A DNA stretch of 64,000 bases from Pseudomonas poae (GTDB lineage: Bacteria; Pseudomonadota; Gammaproteobacteria; Pseudomonadales; Pseudomonadaceae), in assembly GCF_001439785.1 (NCBI RefSeq), contig NZ_JYLI01000002.1, forward strand, positions 124,001-188,000, written 5' to 3'. Below are positions 1-8,813 of this stretch, in pieces; positions within the stretch are counted from its first letter, which is position 1, and the number at the start of each line of letters is the position of its first letter. The notes beneath the pieces were generated by a model. The model saw only the letters and a program-made list of their open reading frames with translations, was not told the DNA's origin and ran no database searches. The position numbers were made by a program, and so were the translations under genes.

Positions 1-265
1 AGTGGACCGCCTGGCCGACCAAGGACGGCGGCACCATCAACCAGATCGACTACATGGTGCACACGCTCAAGACCAACCCCAACAGCCGCCGCATCCTGTT
101 CCACGGCTGGAACGTCGAGTACCTGCCCGACGAAACCAAAAGCCCCCAGGAAAACGCGCGCAACGGCAAGCAGGCCCTGCCGCCGTGCCACCTGCTGTAT
201 CAGGCGTTCGTGCATGACGGCCACCTGTCGATGCAGTTGTATATCCGCAGCTCCGACGTGTTCCT
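1..265 (+). pseudogene. thyA: Host thymidylate synthase, 5' part, cut by island
   Basis: Reading from base 3, the frame encodes W-T-A-W-P-T-K-D-G and continues through the ThyA active-site segment P-P-C-H (catalytic Cys) to I-R-S-S-D-V-F. After this the homology ends and the frame runs into island DNA, stopping at 311. The gene begins outside the window. The missing C-terminal part is found at about 42294-42577. The fragment keeps the catalytic cysteine but lacks the C-terminal dUMP/folate-binding region, so it should be inactive. It is roughly 78% identical by eye at DNA level to the island thyA at 7333, so the island copy is not a recent duplicate of the host gene. Confidence 0.9.
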
Positions 266-365
266 TTTATACCCCCTCGAAGAAACTGCACATTACGCAA
301 TGGTTGCGTAGAGCCAAATCCTTTCCGAGCGTTTTTAAAGTGACTAGTCAAATCTGCACATTCCG
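263..365. repeat. Left terminal inverted-repeat region (attL side)
   Basis: Two copies of a CTGCACATT motif lie inside the left end, at 286-300 (CTGCACATTACGCAA) and 353-365 (TCTGCACATTCCG). Both recur in inverted orientation at the right end (42261-42274 and 42201-42213) with similar spacing. Between boundary and first motif the sequence also loosely matches the right end (TTTATACCC here, TTTAACCC there). A perfect ACGCAA-TGG-TTGCGT palindrome lies at 295-309. These are probable recombinase binding sites. The role is inferred from position and symmetry. Confidence 0.65.
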
Positions 366-394
366 TTTAGGGTGTGTGAAGGGCTTGGAGAGAG

Positions 395-1633
395 ATGGAA
401 ATGAAGGTAGTAGCTGCTAGGGCTGAAGTCCTGGATCTTGGAGAGTCCCTGCTGAACGAGGTGAGCCTGACCACAGAGGGAGTGGTTCGTGTTACCGGCT
501 GTGGCGTCTTCGATGATGATGAGCGTCTCTTGCCTCACGTCTCCTGTTTCCTTTCCGAGCGAGCGTCTACGGATGGCCTCTCCATCAAATCCGTAAAGAC
601 CTACGGCCATAACCTTGGCTACATCTATGACTTCCTGCAGTCGCGTCCTGAACTGCAATCCTGCAAGCTTGATGAAGCCTTCATCGACGCAGGCACGCAT
701 ATTTATCGTGAGTACTTCCGATCTCTTATTGAAGAGAGTGACCTGGAAAGCGCCACAGCCCGGAACCGTGATGCCACCCTCATGTCATTCATGGCTAACT
801 ACCTCTGCGCATCAGTGGATGGGCGAGCTCCTTTGCGCCAGAGCAACCCATATGACCGAGGGATGTTCACTCCTTCCCCGAAGTCGAAACTCATCGAAGG
901 CTGCAGTACCGAAGAGCTGATGGCGCTCATTGAGTCCACTCCCTACGAAAGGGAACGGTGCCTAGTGCAGTTCATTTTCGATGTGGGGCTGCGACGTTCC
1001 GAGGTTGAGTTTGTTAGCTTGAAGAACGTCCTTGATGCCCTGAAATTCAGCAAGGCTAAGTTCATCTCTCAGGACGAGGAGTTTCCTCTGCATGTCGATT
1101 ACTGCCCCATTTGGATCAGCGGCAGTAAGGGGCGTGGCAACCAACGTAAGGCGCGATACAGCATTGTCAGTCGCGCCACGCTGGAGAGGGTCAAGCGTTA
1201 CCACGATTCGTTGGTATACCGCACCCATTCCCGGAAATACGGCAAGCCTGAAGACACGCCTGCCTTTTTCAACACACACGGCGAGGCCTTCAGTGCCAGA
1301 GCCATCAGCAGTCTGTTTGAAAGGCTCTGTGAGCGCGCCTTAGCGGCCAACCGCATCGCCCGTCCCATCTCTCCTCACAAGCTCAGGCACGGTAACGCGT
1401 ACGCAATCCTTTCAAGCCCAGACCTGGGCACGGATTACTTAGAGCGTCTAACCATCACCAGTAAAAGCCTGGGTCATGCTCATTTATCTACGACCGAGAA
1501 GTACAACCAAATCGCGATGGATCTCTATCGAAAATTACTCGATGACAACGCGATAACAGTGACTCGGGCGCAGGAAATGGAAGCGTTGATCGTAAAGACC
1601 TGGCTTCGAATACGCCCGTCCGATCGGAAGTGA
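395..1633 (+). CDS. ginA: GInt tyrosine recombinase GinA
   Basis: A 412-residue protein with a complete tyrosine-recombinase catalytic set in the C-terminal half: Arg in V-G-L-R-R-S-E (about R200), H-K-L-R-H (about H328, R331), His in L-G-H-A-H (about H361) and the nucleophile Tyr in E-K-Y-N-Q (about Y370). The N-terminal 150 residues look like a core-binding/SAM-like helical domain (K-S-V-K-T-Y-G-H-N-L). The ATG at 395 is preceded by GGAGAGA. It is the first gene inside the left terminal repeats. A 146-bp gap separates it from ginB. It is expected to cut and rejoin the island ends with GinB and GinC. Gene identity rests on operon architecture and motifs. Confidence 0.82.
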   Translation: MEMKVVAARAEVLDLGESLLNEVSLTTEGVVRVTGCGVFDDDERLLPHVSCFLSERASTDGLSIKSVKTYGHNLGYIYDFLQSRPELQSCKLDEAFIDAGTHIYREYFRSLIEESDLESATARNRDATLMSFMANYLCASVDGRAPLRQSNPYDRGMFTPSPKSKLIEGCSTEELMALIESTPYERERCLVQFIFDVGLRRSEVEFVSLKNVLDALKFSKAKFISQDEEFPLHVDYCPIWISGSKGRGNQRKARYSIVSRATLERVKRYHDSLVYRTHSRKYGKPEDTPAFFNTHGEAFSARAISSLFERLCERALAANRIARPISPHKLRHGNAYAILSSPDLGTDYLERLTITSKSLGHAHLSTTEKYNQIAMDLYRKLLDDNAITVTRAQEMEALIVKTWLRIRPSDRK

Positions 1634-1779
1634 TCGAGTTGATGCGATCCACCTAGCTTTCACGACGCTCAAGGCTTGGACGGGACAATTCAGCCTCCTT
1701 GCTTCCTGACCGCTGAGACCAGGATCGCATCCTCCTCCCGAATATTTGGCAGCGCCCTTTATAGGGCTGTGGTGCCGCT

Positions 1780-4698
1780 GTGGATGATGAATTCATGTGT
1801 GAACAACTGAAAATCTCTGAAAGTATCGTAAGTACCAATCCGGCTTTCCCCGAGCTCAGTGCGAAGGATGCTGCGCTACAGGCAGTGAGCGCCAAGCTCC
1901 GTGACTGGGCAGAATCGGTGGTAGATGACCGCCAAGCTCTCCTGCAGGTCATGCTGCAACCTCGGAGCCTCGGAAATATTTCCACAAAGTACGTCTCCGA
2001 GGTCTTGGGGGTAGATCCGTTGCTGCTATCAACTCAGGATCCCTCTATCGCGTGCGTTTATCAGGCCATGGTTGCCGAAAATATCGTTATCGAGTCGTAC
2101 CCCATCCGAGACAACGAGCTGCGTCGGAGGTTGTTGAATTGGTTTGAACCGCTCTCAGATGACGATAAGCGAAATCTGCCTTTTATCAACGGGAAAATCG
2201 CGTTCGCGGGTGCGGTTGAGAACGCTGGCCCTGGTATGTATCGCGGGCGTGATTCTGAGCTGTTTATGTCTACCTGGGAGGACATTTCTACTCAGGTCTT
2301 GAAGCTCCAAGGCGCTGAGATCCCAGAAAGCTTCCCTGGCCGGAGGAAGAACTCGGCTGCGATCGCTGAGCTGATTCAAGAGTGGGTTGCCGAAGTCAGT
2401 GCAAGCCGTGATTTGCTGCTCCAGATTCCTTTGGTTCCGCGTGAGGGTGAGCCTCGGATACTGGTGGATTTCGTTGCCGAGCAGATTGGCGTGTCTGCCG
2501 CCGCCGTAAGAAATCAACGACACCTTACGGAAGGCGTCATTCAAGCCATGGCCGAGCAGTTGATCGTCTTCCCTGGCCACAGCTCGTTTGAGTGTGACGG
2601 GCGCAGACGGTTGTTGCGCTGGTATGAGGGGCTGGATCAGGAGCAAAAGCGCGCCATCCCCACATTTGCCAACAAGATCAAGCGGAAGGGTTACCTTGAT
2701 CAAATTGAAGAGTTCGCCAATCTCAAGGGCAACTGGAAGCTTCCCTTGATCGCTATCACTATGGACGAGATCACAACTGATCTTTTGTCCCTCGGCGTTC
2801 TCGCGAGCGAGTACAAAACCGTCGCTGAGCGCGACAGAGAGAAGCGTCTCGCGGATGAGGCAGTGGCAGATGCGGAGGCTGAGGAATCATCGACGCTGAA
2901 GCGTATGTATGCCTACCGCAAGATGCTGGTCGAAAGTAGTGCGGACTTGGCGCCCACGGACGGTCAGCCATTCTCACCCCTGTTGCACCTTTTTTCCGTT
3001 GCCTCGTTGGGATCGCACCGCGACTCCGGGGTCACGAACTATCGCCTTGCATATTCACACTACCGCGCCAGCCTCTTGGAGTCGGGTCTTGAGGGACACG
3101 AACTGCTCACCGAGATGGTCGGTGTTTACTCGCTCGCAAGGTTCAAAAAGTACCTTGAAACCCAGCTTATCGAGGGGAGGCTCGCCACGCTCACGTGCAA
3201 TACGATCTTGAGTAGTGCGAGGAATGTCATGGAGACTGCAAAGCATACGGAGGGGCTAGGAATCGTTTCATACATTCCGGTTTCGGAGTTTGAAAAGGCT
3301 GCTGAAACTGATCGGTACCGCCCCTACACCCCAAACGAGAGGAATCGTATCAGCGAGTCTCTGGCCCGTGCGATTGATCATACAAACGCGCTGGTGCGGC
3401 CTTATGAGCCGAGTGGTCGAGGGGAAGACCCTCTTGATGTGTTGGGTCATGTGAGGCGGGGTTATGGCACGCTGGAGAACGCGCGGTGGATCTTTGAGAA
3501 CAAGCTGGATTGCAAACCTATCGGTTTCAATTTAAAGGGTAGCGAAGACCGTTATCAGATTGCCTTTGTTCGCATCATCAATAGGTCGGATCAGTCGATT
3601 CACGACATTTACCAAAGCTGGGGAGTGCTCTACACGCTTAACGCGAACACTCTGGCGCCCTATGTTGCCCGATTGGCCCAAGTCACAGGCCTTAACGCCG
3701 ACTCACTGCTTGGGTTGGACTGTGAGGACTTCGAAGAGCGCCATCGCCTTTCTAATCGACCGTGCCTCAGATATTGGAAGGAGCGCTCCACTGGTGCAAA
3801 AGAATATCCGCTCGACATTTTCCAAGCGGAAATCTCCTGGCTCACATCCTCGCAGGGTCGAGAAGTCCGGAAAATCTTTGCAGACGTGATGGCGCTTACT
3901 GCGCAGCTGCGTGCCGAGGCAAGCCCTGAGGTGGCGACTCGCCTTTTCATCTTCCGAGATGGATCAACGAGAGGGCGCGACCAGATCAAAGCGCTAGATG
4001 GGGCTGGCCCAACGATCCTAAACAAAATGTTTAACCATTTCACGAAAAGTCATGGCTTGCTCACCGATGAGGGGGAGCCTCTCCAACTAACCGCCTCCAG
4101 GCTGCGTCCAAGCTTTGTGAGTGGGTTAATCGAAAAGGGTGTCAGTCTGCGCGAGATCCAGGTGCTACTTGGTCATAAAAGCATGCGTACCACTGTGGTG
4201 TATCTGGACAGGCTCGATCTCAATCGCATGGCGCGTAAGGTGCTCGACGAAGCCCTGCGAGACATCCACAAGCGAACGGTGAATACCGAGCCGATGGCCG
4301 CGCCGCGTGCGACGCCGTCAGATGTCATTATCTTCAAAACTCCTTTGGGTGGGTGTCGCAATATCCTGAACCCTCCTGACTTCATCAAGAAGCTCAAAAG
4401 CTATATTCCGGGCAGACCTTGTTCGCTCTATAACAAGTGCCTGGGTTGCGATAACCGACTCATCACGAAAGCGAATCTGCCCGATCTTTTTGCGATGCGT
4501 CGAGATTATCTCCATGCCATTGAGTCATCGAGAGTCCTGGACACTCCTTACGGTGCAGTAATTTTGGAGAACCTGGCATTGCTCGAAGAGATCCTCGATC
4601 CAAAGTTCTCAGATTTTACGCCTGAAGAGCTGGCAGAGGCAGAGCAGCTGTCGGAATACATTGAAACGAGCGTGATGGTTGAGGGGACATTCCAATGA
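1780..4698 (+). CDS. ginB: GInt recombinase-like protein GinB
   Basis: A 972-residue protein whose C-terminal region (about 560-815) has the tyrosine-recombinase fold signature, but with altered catalytic positions. The usual T-G-L-R-x-S-E box reads T-G-L-N-A-D-S (about N639), and the H-x-L-R-H box reads S-R-L-R-P (about 773-777). The distal L-G-H-K-S-M-R-T-T-V-V-Y-L-D box with His (about 799) and Tyr (about 808) is kept. The long N-terminal region repeats a motif of the type R-R-R-L-L-N-W-F-E / R-R-R-L-L-R-W-Y-E, suggesting an internal duplication. A Cys cluster (P-C-S-L-Y-N-K-C-L-G-C) near residues 883-893 may bind zinc. The start is GTG at 1780; an in-frame ATG follows at 1795. Its end overlaps ginC by ATGA. 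Confidence 0.8.
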   Translation: MDDEFMCEQLKISESIVSTNPAFPELSAKDAALQAVSAKLRDWAESVVDDRQALLQVMLQPRSLGNISTKYVSEVLGVDPLLLSTQDPSIACVYQAMVAENIVIESYPIRDNELRRRLLNWFEPLSDDDKRNLPFINGKIAFAGAVENAGPGMYRGRDSELFMSTWEDISTQVLKLQGAEIPESFPGRRKNSAAIAELIQEWVAEVSASRDLLLQIPLVPREGEPRILVDFVAEQIGVSAAAVRNQRHLTEGVIQAMAEQLIVFPGHSSFECDGRRRLLRWYEGLDQEQKRAIPTFANKIKRKGYLDQIEEFANLKGNWKLPLIAITMDEITTDLLSLGVLASEYKTVAERDREKRLADEAVADAEAEESSTLKRMYAYRKMLVESSADLAPTDGQPFSPLLHLFSVASLGSHRDSGVTNYRLAYSHYRASLLESGLEGHELLTEMVGVYSLARFKKYLETQLIEGRLATLTCNTILSSARNVMETAKHTEGLGIVSYIPVSEFEKAAETDRYRPYTPNERNRISESLARAIDHTNALVRPYEPSGRGEDPLDVLGHVRRGYGTLENARWIFENKLDCKPIGFNLKGSEDRYQIAFVRIINRSDQSIHDIYQSWGVLYTLNANTLAPYVARLAQVTGLNADSLLGLDCEDFEERHRLSNRPCLRYWKERSTGAKEYPLDIFQAEISWLTSSQGREVRKIFADVMALTAQLRAEASPEVATRLFIFRDGSTRGRDQIKALDGAGPTILNKMFNHFTKSHGLLTDEGEPLQLTASRLRPSFVSGLIEKGVSLREIQVLLGHKSMRTTVVYLDRLDLNRMARKVLDEALRDIHKRTVNTEPMAAPRATPSDVIIFKTPLGGCRNILNPPDFIKKLKSYIPGRPCSLYNKCLGCDNRLITKANLPDLFAMRRDYLHAIESSRVLDTPYGAVILENLALLEEILDPKFSDFTPEELAEAEQLSEYIETSVMVEGTFQ

Positions 4699-6830
4699 AC
4701 GAAGCACATTTTGATTTGCTGTCAAAGTTCAGCTCTTTGCGCTCTTGGTTCGCTCCTCACGCTGACTCTACAGGAGTAGTGTTCAGGCAGCGGGCTGCAG
4801 ACGAGACGTTAGCGGCCACGAGTGGAGTGGATGCCGCCGCGTACTATGAGGCATTGTTGATGCTGCCGGTAGCGAGGCCGAACCCAGAAACTGGAGTCCG
4901 TTCGTTGATTAAGGATATGGTCTGGGATTTCAATGGCGATTATCCCAACTCTCCCCGTAGCGTTAGAGGGGCGGCGCTACGAATGGACTGGTCTAAGTAT
5001 ACTGCAGTAAGCGCGTTGGTACTGCTTGAGATGAAAGTCGCGTTCTATCTTTATTACCTAGCCCCGTCGCATGTTTATGGTGGCCGAAAATCTAAGAACA
5101 AGAAAGCCACTTCGATCATCATGAATTTCTCAGCGGGCATGAGGTTTCTGGATCAAATGTCTCTCTGCGATCAAGAGGAGTTTGGGCGAGACTATGTCCA
5201 GCGTATTGAGACCGGCGTGCGGGGGTTTGACACCCTTTCTTATCGTGAAGCCGCAAAACAATACGACTTTATCTTTAACTCTGCCTTGAAAGTGTTCTTT
5301 AACGTTATTCGTGCCCCGTATTTTGCTGAAAACGTGTTCGGCGGGTTTCTGCCACATGTCGATCTGAACAAGCTTCAGTGGGCGCATATCGCTACAGAAA
5401 AGGCATCTGGGGCGACCGACAAGGTGGTAAGTGAGGTGCTGTCGAACAAAGTCTTCGAGCACTCTTCGTTAACAGCCTCCATGTTGATTGTGGATTTCTT
5501 GGCGACACTTGGTGAATCGGTAGTGGACATCGATAGCCTTCGGCGTCGTGACGCCAGGGCATTCAACCGTGCAGACGAGCATGAGCTGACCCCTCGCTTG
5601 CTCAACATGTACACGCTTATGCGTCTCAAACAGGCTGGCTATCCGGAGAATACTATCTCATCGGTCATGGGCGAGGTACCGGATGAGTTGATGTCGCCTT
5701 TTCAACAGGAGGGTGCATCACTGATCTCCGTTTCGACAGTGAAAAAGATCGCGGGCGGTCTAATCAATCGTACACTTCGTAAGTATCTTGACCAGGTCTA
5801 CTACAGCTGCTGCTACATTGTGGCCCAGTACTCAGGTATGAGGCCCTCAGAGCTGTCTCAAATCACCTTTGAACGTGCGCTTTCTGAGAGTGGCCAGTAC
5901 TGGGTGCTCAATAGTCATGTCGTAAAGCACCGCAACGCCTACGGAAAGTTGTTCGATGATACTTGGGTGGCTATCCCGATTGTTCGCGATGCGGTGGCTG
6001 CAGCCAAAATTCTGGCTAAATATAAGCAGACGCCTTTCCTATTTGCTCCTACAGATACAGTAGCGCCAGGCGCGAAACCGGTAGAGGTCAGCAGTGTGGG
6101 AATGAAGTACCACTTGATGTCCTTTTTTGAATATATTCTTCCTGAGGATGAGTATAAGGCGCTTGGTTTTTATCCATATATGTTGCGCCACACCCTGGCT
6201 TATCAGCTATACCGTGCTGAGGTAGGGTTGCCGTTCATCAGCCATCAATTAAAGCATTTTGGCGATATTATCGGTGGCTATTATAATCGGGGTTTTAGTG
6301 CTGTCACTTTGGTTTATGGGCATATTGGCGATTTAATCGAGATGGGAGGTCGTCAGGCCGGCAAGAGCAACAAATACCGGTTTATGGCAGAGAGGGAAGT
6401 AGTGCGGCTTCACTACGATCCGGAGGGCACATATGCTGGGGCAAACGGCGCTGCGCACAAAGCGAAGAACAAGGCGATTTTTAAAATGTACGAAGACGCG
6501 GGCTACACCTACGATGAAGTCATCAATGCCCTTGTAGCCCAAGGCATCGCAGTAGTGAACGTGGGTATGGGGATGTGCTACGGAGGTCGTGTTGAAGAGT
6601 TTGATGAAAGCTTGCCTTGTATCGGTGGGCTTCGCTGTAATCCTAACCGCTGCGCCAACTCTGTGATTACTAAGGCTCATGCTCCAAAGTGGAGAGAGAT
6701 TTATACCCAGAATCGCGCGTTGCTCACTGACCCGTTCTATCAGGATCGCTTGGATCAAATCAATGAAGTCATTAACGAGGCCAAAGGGGTACTGGATTGG
6801 CTTGGCGAAGCTACGGAGCTTGAAGTATGA
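4695..6830 (+). CDS. ginC: GInt tyrosine recombinase GinC
   Basis: A 711-residue recombinase-type protein starting in an ATGA overlap with ginB, so translation is probably coupled. The catalytic core is recognisable: Y-S-G-M-R-P-S-E (Arg about 383), Y-M-L-R-H-T (Arg about 498), a downstream L-K-H segment and a Tyr in L-V-Y-G-H-I. A C-terminal Cys-rich stretch (M-C-Y-G-G, L-P-C-I-G-G-L-R-C-N-P-N-R-C) looks like a metal-binding knuckle and parallels the one in GinB. It ends in an ATGA overlap with ginD. It probably acts with GinA and GinB at the island ends. The individual roles of the three proteins cannot be told from sequence. Confidence 0.8.
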   Translation: MNEAHFDLLSKFSSLRSWFAPHADSTGVVFRQRAADETLAATSGVDAAAYYEALLMLPVARPNPETGVRSLIKDMVWDFNGDYPNSPRSVRGAALRMDWSKYTAVSALVLLEMKVAFYLYYLAPSHVYGGRKSKNKKATSIIMNFSAGMRFLDQMSLCDQEEFGRDYVQRIETGVRGFDTLSYREAAKQYDFIFNSALKVFFNVIRAPYFAENVFGGFLPHVDLNKLQWAHIATEKASGATDKVVSEVLSNKVFEHSSLTASMLIVDFLATLGESVVDIDSLRRRDARAFNRADEHELTPRLLNMYTLMRLKQAGYPENTISSVMGEVPDELMSPFQQEGASLISVSTVKKIAGGLINRTLRKYLDQVYYSCCYIVAQYSGMRPSELSQITFERALSESGQYWVLNSHVVKHRNAYGKLFDDTWVAIPIVRDAVAAAKILAKYKQTPFLFAPTDTVAPGAKPVEVSSVGMKYHLMSFFEYILPEDEYKALGFYPYMLRHTLAYQLYRAEVGLPFISHQLKHFGDIIGGYYNRGFSAVTLVYGHIGDLIEMGGRQAGKSNKYRFMAEREVVRLHYDPEGTYAGANGAAHKAKNKAIFKMYEDAGYTYDEVINALVAQGIAVVNVGMGMCYGGRVEEFDESLPCIGGLRCNPNRCANSVITKAHAPKWREIYTQNRALLTDPFYQDRLDQINEVINEAKGVLDWLGEATELEV

Positions 6831-7336
6831 GCAGTCAACCATTTGATGCGCGCAATTCCGCCGATTACGACCGGATCACAGCTGTTCTAACAGAAGCGCT
6901 GGCCCTTATTTCAAGAGATGGCTCAATTAAGGCAACTGTTTCTGAGTTAAGCAGGATTTCTGGAGTCCATCGCAATACGATATACCTGCGTCAGTTTCCT
7001 CTGGACAAGCTTGCACTTATTAAAGAGCAACGCGCTCTAAAGAAGTTAGCAATTGCGCGTAAAAAAGTTAAACGCCAAGATCCAGTCAGTATCTTGGAAG
7101 ACCGTCTAGAAAAAAGTCGTCTAGAAGTTGTATACTGGTTCAATAAGTATAGAGACTCTCAAGAGACGGCTGCTGTGCTGGATGCCCGTTTGGCTAAGGT
7201 TCGTGATGCACGAGACATGGCTCTACAGGATTCCAATGGACACCTGTCAAAAATTGGATCTCTTGAACACGAGATTGAGCGGCTCCGGGACGTCATTGCC
7301 GTCCTGGAGGCCGAAAACGCGGAGAAAGCGAATTGA
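6827..7336 (+). CDS. ginD: GInt accessory HTH/coiled-coil protein GinD
   Basis: A 169-residue protein. Residues about 28-50 ([16 protein letters not shown]) form a helix-turn-helix, and about 85-165 is a charged coiled coil (L-E-D-R-L-E-K through [15 protein letters not shown]). This fits the fourth, DNA-binding gene of the GInt operon and resembles in layout the small TnpC protein of Tn554-type elements. It overlaps ginC by ATGA, and its TGA overlaps the TTG start of the island thyA (TTGA). It is probably an accessory factor for synapsis or directionality. Confidence 0.75.
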   Translation: MSSQPFDARNSADYDRITAVLTEALALISRDGSIKATVSELSRISGVHRNTIYLRQFPLDKLALIKEQRALKKLAIARKKVKRQDPVSILEDRLEKSRLEVVYWFNKYRDSQETAAVLDARLAKVRDARDMALQDSNGHLSKIGSLEHEIERLRDVIAVLEAENAEKAN

Positions 7337-8166
7337 AAGCATACCAAGACCTGCTAGCTGACGTGCTAAGCAATGGCGTCGAGAAAGGCGATCGCACCGG
7401 CACAGGCACGCTGAGTGTCTTTGGTCGCCAATTCCGCCACAACCTGGAAGATGGCTTCCCGCTGCTCACCACCAAGAAGCTGCATTTCAAGAGCATCATC
7501 AACGAGATGATCTGGTTCCTGAATGGTGACACCAACACCAAATGGCTCAAGGAGCACGGTGTCAGCATCTGGGATGAGTGGGCGACTGAAGACGGTGACC
7601 TCGGCCCGATCTACGGCAAGCAGTGGACGGCCTGGCCTACCCAGGACGGCAAGACCATCAATCAGATTGACTACGTCATCAACACGCTCAAAACGAACCC
7701 AAATAGTCGTCGCATTCTCTTCCACGGGTGGAATGTTGAGTACCTTCCGGATGAGTCGGTAAGCCCACAAGAGAATGCGCGGAACGGGAAGATGGCACTG
7801 CCACCATGCCATTTGCTCTATCAATTCTATGTGGCAAATAATAAGTTGTCCGCGCACTTATATATTCGGTCTAGTGACCTATTGCTTGGCAATCCCTACA
7901 ATTTGGCTGGGGTTAGTTTTCTAACTCATATGCTCGCACAGCAATGTGATTTGGGAGTTGGCGAAGTTGTAGTTACCATGGGTGATGCGCATATTTACTT
8001 GAATCATATTGAGCAAGTAAAGCTGCAACTTACTCGTGAGCCACGCCCTCTTCCGAAGTTGGTGTTCAAGCGTAAGCCAGAGAGCATCTACGACTACAAA
8101 TTTGAAGACTTTGAGATTGTGGGCTATGACCCACATCCTCATATCCCCGCTCCTGTATCGATCTAA
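7333..8166 (+). CDS. thyA: Thymidylate synthase, island-borne intact copy
   Basis: Complete 277-residue ThyA converting dUMP to dTMP with methylene-tetrahydrofolate. Visible motifs: [10 protein letters not shown] near the N-terminus, the active-site segment [13 protein letters not shown] (dUMP phosphate region), T-H-M-L-A-Q-Q-C and the C-terminal P-A-P-V-S-I end. It starts with TTG at 7333 inside a TTGA overlap with ginD, making it the fifth gene of the recombinase operon. Because insertion destroys host thyA, this copy presumably keeps the cell prototrophic for thymidine. Codon use is GC-rich in the first ~350 bases and more AT-rich later. The TTG start depends on coupling and no separate RBS is obvious. 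Confidence 0.93.
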   Translation: MKAYQDLLADVLSNGVEKGDRTGTGTLSVFGRQFRHNLEDGFPLLTTKKLHFKSIINEMIWFLNGDTNTKWLKEHGVSIWDEWATEDGDLGPIYGKQWTAWPTQDGKTINQIDYVINTLKTNPNSRRILFHGWNVEYLPDESVSPQENARNGKMALPPCHLLYQFYVANNKLSAHLYIRSSDLLLGNPYNLAGVSFLTHMLAQQCDLGVGEVVVTMGDAHIYLNHIEQVKLQLTREPRPLPKLVFKRKPESIYDYKFEDFEIVGYDPHPHIPAPVSI

Positions 8167-8379
8167 CTGAGTCAATGCCTGGCTAGCCAAATCTTGGTTG
8201 GCCAGGATGGGATATCGGTGGGGAAGACCAGGCCTAGCCTCATCGCTTTAGACGTCGCTCCTGCTGCGGCCTTGGAAGCGCTTAAAAACCGTTTGATCCA
8301 AGCACCTTCCTGCCGAACCTATCTCCAGGCAGGTCAGGACATGTTGTCTGTCATTGCCCAGCGAACTGGAGGTTTGTGG

Positions 8380-8670
8380 ATGTCTGAAGTGCTCACAGAA
8401 GAGCAGATGCGGGACGCGCTTTTCAGCGGCTTACCACCTAGCAGCTTCAAACCTAGGCAAAGCCCTGCAGCACCGAAGGCCTCTGAGCAACCTCGTCCAA
8501 GTAAATTGCGGGTTACCCTTCACGTCACCAAGGTGTTCGAAGGGCATATGGACGTTTTCGTTTATGAATCGAACACACTGAGCCGACTGGTCGCTGAATT
8601 GGAGGCCAAGAACGCGGCGCGTAAGAAGAAGTACAAGTACATCGACGTTGTCTCCGTCCAACAGATCTGA
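8380..8670 (+). CDS. Small hypothetical protein, paralogue of 16835-17170
   Basis: A 96-residue protein. It starts M-S-E-V-L-T-E-E-Q-M-R-D-A-L-F, has a Pro-rich linker and ends in a compact domain with L-R-V-T-L-H-V, V-F-E-G and K-Y-K-Y-I-D-V-V-S-V. The protein at 16835-17170 on the minus strand shares the N-terminal helix, the L-R-V-T-L strand, F-E-G and the K-Y-K-Y-x-D-V-V-S-V terminus, so both belong to one family. The frame is open from 8194, but the ATG at 8380 is chosen because the paralogue begins at the equivalent Met. No function is recognised. Confidence 0.65.
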   Translation: MSEVLTEEQMRDALFSGLPPSSFKPRQSPAAPKASEQPRPSKLRVTLHVTKVFEGHMDVFVYESNTLSRLVAELEAKNAARKKKYKYIDVVSVQQI

Positions 8671-8813
8671 GGATCAATGGCGGTAGCCGGGCAGGCCTGC
8701 TCCAAGTGGCTACTTCGATCTTGATATACCAGTGAGCTGCTATCTCTCGGGCGACCTCCAGCGTAGGCTTCAGGTTATGCAGGACGCAATCAGGCAACCG
8801 CCAAGGAGTTCAC

